Assembly: GCA_003242605.1 (NCBI GenBank)
Contig: QGUZ01000126.1
Location: 1-13,195 of the forward strand
From: Actinomycetota bacterium
Lineage (GTDB): Bacteria > Actinomycetota > Actinomycetes > Streptosporangiales > Streptosporangiaceae
Direction of reading: 5' to 3'
DNA length: 13,195 nt
Below, piece after piece: positions 11,259 to 13,195 of this stretch (positions are counted from its first letter, which is position 1; every line of letters starts with the position of its first letter). A model generated the notes under the pieces. The model worked only from the letters and a program-made list of their open reading frames with translations, did no database searches and was not told where the DNA came from. The position numbers and the translations under genes are program-made.

Positions 11259-13195
11259 GTGGCGATCAAGCGAATGATCAGGCGGCTGCTGGATCGGCCC
11301 GGCGGCGTCGACATCCGCCGATACGAGAAGATCGTGGCCGAGGCGGGGCGCCGCGAGGAGCGGGTGCGCGCCGCGGCCGAGCTGCCCGAGCCGCCGATCG
11401 GCGACCTCGCCGAGTTCTGCGCGGTGGTGCGCGAGGCGGCCCGCCGCGCCCTCGGCATGCGGCCGTACGACGTGCAGCTCGTCGGCACCCTCGCGCTGCT
11501 CGACGGCCACGTGGCGGAGATGGCGACCGGCGAGGGCAAGACGCTCTCCGGCGCGCTCGCCGCCGTGGGCTACGCGCTGCGCGGCCACCGGGTGCACGTG
11601 ATCTCGGTGAACGACTACCTCGCCCGCCGGGACGCCGAGTGGATGGGCCCGCTGTACCAGGCGCTCGGCGTGTCGGTCGGGTGGATCGGCCAGACCGCCA
11701 CCCGCGAGGAGCGCAAGGCCGCCTACCAGGCCGACGTCACCTACGCGCCGGTGAGCGAGATCGGCTTCGACGTGCTGCGGGACCGGCTCGTCACCGACCC
11801 GGAGGACATGATCGTGCCCGAGCCGGGCGTGGCGATCGTCGACGAGGCGGACTCGGTGCTCGTCGACGAGGCCCGGGTGCCGCTCGTGCTCGCCGGGTCC
11901 GCCGAGCGGGGCCTCGGCGCGTCCGAGGCCGACGCGCTGGTGCGCCGGCTCGTCAAGGGCTACCACTACGAGATCGACGAGGAGGGCCGGAACGTCTTCC
12001 TCACCCCGAAGGGCATCGACACGGTGGAGGCCGCGCTCGGCGGCATCGACCTGTTCGCCGAGGAGAACGCGCACCGGCTCACCGAGATCAACCTGGCGCT
12101 GCACGCGCACGCGCTGCTCGTCCGGGACGTCGACTACATCGTCCGGGACGGCAAGGTGCAGCTGATCAACACCTCCCGCGGCCGGGTGGCGCTGCTGCAG
12201 CGCTGGCCGGACGGGCTGCAGGCCGCGGTCGAGGCGAAGGAGTCGCTGCCGCCGAGCGACACCGGCCGCATCCTCGACTCGATCACCGTGCAGGGGCTGA
12301 TCGGCCGCTACCCGCGGGTGTGCGGCATGACCGGCACCGCGGTCGCGGTCGGCGAGCAGCTCCGCGAGTTCTACGACTTGCAGGTGGCGGTGATCCCGCC
12401 GAACGTGCCGTGCATCCGGGTCGACGAGCCGGACCGCATCTACGCCACGGTCACCGACAAGGAGCGCGCGCTCGTCGCCGAGGTCGCCGCGGCGCACGCC
12501 ACCGGCCGCCCGGTGCTCATCGGCACGCTCGACGTCGCCGAGTCCGAGCGGCTCGCCGAGCGGCTCGCCGCCGAGGGCATCGACTGCGTGGTGCTCAACG
12601 CCAAGAACGACGCCGAGGAGGCGGAGATCATCGCCCGGGCCGGGCAGAAGGGCGCGGTCACCGTGTCCACCCAGATGGCCGGGCGGGGCACCGACATCCG
12701 GCTCGGCGAGGGCGTGGCCGAGCTCGGCGGCCTGTACGTGATCGGGTCCGGCCGCCACCCGAGCAGCCGGCTCGACGACCAGCTCCGCGGCCGGGCCGGG
12801 CGGCAGGGCGACCCGGGCGGCTCGGTGTTCTTCGTCAGCCTCGAGGACGAGCTGATCACCCGGTACGCCCCGGACGAGACCCCGCCCCCGCCGGACGACG
12901 ACGGCATGGTGCGGCACCCGCACGCCCGGTACATCGTCGGCCACGCGCAGCGGGTCGCCGAGGGCGCGCACCTGGAGCTCCACCGCAACACCTGGCGGTT
13001 CACCCGGCTGCTCGAGCTGCAGCGCGCCCAGGTGCTGGAGAAGCGGGAGAAGGTGCTCTGCGGCGACGCCGGGGCCGAGTCGCTCGCCGCCACCGCGCCG
13101 GAGCGGTACGCCGAGCTGCGCGAGCGGGTGGGCGAGGAGGTGCTGCGCAAGGTCTGCCGCCAGATCGTGCTCCACCACCTCGACGAGTGCTGGTC
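11259..13195 (+). CDS. secA2: Accessory preprotein translocase ATPase SecA2 (partial, C-terminus beyond the right edge)
   Basis: This cytosolic ATPase pushes a subset of exported proteins through SecYEG. 645 codons are visible and the frame is still open. The GTG at 11259 has GGAGG 4 bases upstream; an internal ATG at 11274 is too far from it. The motor is intact: Q73 region (RPYDVQLVGTLALLDGHVAEM), Walker A ATGEGKT at 89-95, Walker B VDEAD at 194-198 with DEAR at 203-206, GMTGTA at 356-361, and MAGRGTDIRLG and QLRGRAGRQGDPGGSVFFVSLEDEL near 473-531. GSGRHPSSRLDDQ and the divergent end (HLELHRNTWRFTRLLELQRAQVLEKREKVL, where SecA1 has a KNVL-YD-V-N-QR-like helix) favour SecA2 over the essential SecA1. 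The C-terminal zinc-binding tail of SecA1 is not in view. No SecY2 or substrate gene is visible nearby. Confidence 0.9.
   Translation, partial: MAIKRMIRRLLDRPGGVDIRRYEKIVAEAGRREERVRAAAELPEPPIGDLAEFCAVVREAARRALGMRPYDVQLVGTLALLDGHVAEMATGEGKTLSGALAAVGYALRGHRVHVISVNDYLARRDAEWMGPLYQALGVSVGWIGQTATREERKAAYQADVTYAPVSEIGFDVLRDRLVTDPEDMIVPEPGVAIVDEADSVLVDEARVPLVLAGSAERGLGASEADALVRRLVKGYHYEIDEEGRNVFLTPKGIDTVEAALGGIDLFAEENAHRLTEINLALHAHALLVRDVDYIVRDGKVQLINTSRGRVALLQRWPDGLQAAVEAKESLPPSDTGRILDSITVQGLIGRYPRVCGMTGTAVAVGEQLREFYDLQVAVIPPNVPCIRVDEPDRIYATVTDKERALVAEVAAAHATGRPVLIGTLDVAESERLAERLAAEGIDCVVLNAKNDAEEAEIIARAGQKGAVTVSTQMAGRGTDIRLGEGVAELGGLYVIGSGRHPSSRLDDQLRGRAGRQGDPGGSVFFVSLEDELITRYAPDETPPPPDDDGMVRHPHARYIVGHAQRVAEGAHLELHRNTWRFTRLLELQRAQVLEKREKVLCGDAGAESLAATAPERYAELRERVGEEVLRKVCRQIVLHHLDECW

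Noticed and set aside
11118..13178. A long leftward open frame of about 686 codons antisense to secA2
   Set aside because: The opposite strand carries clear SecA motifs throughout; the antisense product is low-complexity V, H, R and L repeats typical of GC-rich shadows.

Overview
The window is very GC-rich, with strong third-position G/C bias and frequent GTG starts. Gene content fits a filamentous actinobacterium, perhaps of the Streptosporangiales: a NarL-type response regulator, TetR regulators beside acyl-CoA genes, an actinobacterial-type SecA2 and a tRNA without encoded CCA. That placement is inference from style and content, not a database match. I see no insertion sequence, CRISPR array, phage gene or rRNA. 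This is ordinary-looking chromosome with several tidy regulatory arrangements.

Left part (1-3501). A MacB/LolD-type exporter is read leftwards as an ATPase and a large permease cut by the window edge, coupled by a 4-base GTGA overlap. A NarL/FixJ response regulator is read rightwards from the same 124-bp divergent promoter region, which holds two overlapping palindromes. A HAD phosphatase follows. No histidine kinase is present in the window.

Middle left (3502-4701). A tRNA-Lys(CTT) is read leftwards, with a terminator-like hairpin beyond its 3' end. Next is a membrane-anchored NERD-domain protein in which the usual nuclease-type lysine is replaced by glutamate.

Middle (4702-8422). A KstR2-like TetR regulator (rightwards) faces a phosphotransferase/acyl-CoA dehydrogenase gene pair (leftwards). 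The pair looks like the two halves of eukaryotic ACAD10/ACAD11, or of bacterial LvaA/LvaC, and may form a 4-hydroxyacyl-CoA catabolic module. A 16-bp motif (13 of 16 identical) lies both before the TetR gene and before the phosphotransferase gene, suggesting one repressor controls both.

Middle right (8423-9688). A second TetR gene and an FAD-dependent monooxygenase diverge from a 51-bp spacer carrying two copies of the perfect palindrome ACTACA-NN-TGTAGT. This looks like a self-contained, ligand-inducible detoxification or modification switch. A perfect 19-bp stem terminator closes the monooxygenase gene against the converging transporter gene.

Right part (9689-13195). A DMT-type membrane transporter has its Shine-Dalgarno inside a predicted hairpin. 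It is followed by a VOC/glyoxalase-like protein and, rightwards, by a partial secA2 gene. The secA2 gene is preceded by a match to the ECF sigma factor consensus GGAAC-N17-CGTT and runs off the right edge.

No gene-free stretch exceeds 300 bases. The best candidates for closer study are the two TetR switches, the ACAD10/11-like pair and the NERD protein with its altered active site. I did not find a clearly unprecedented system.
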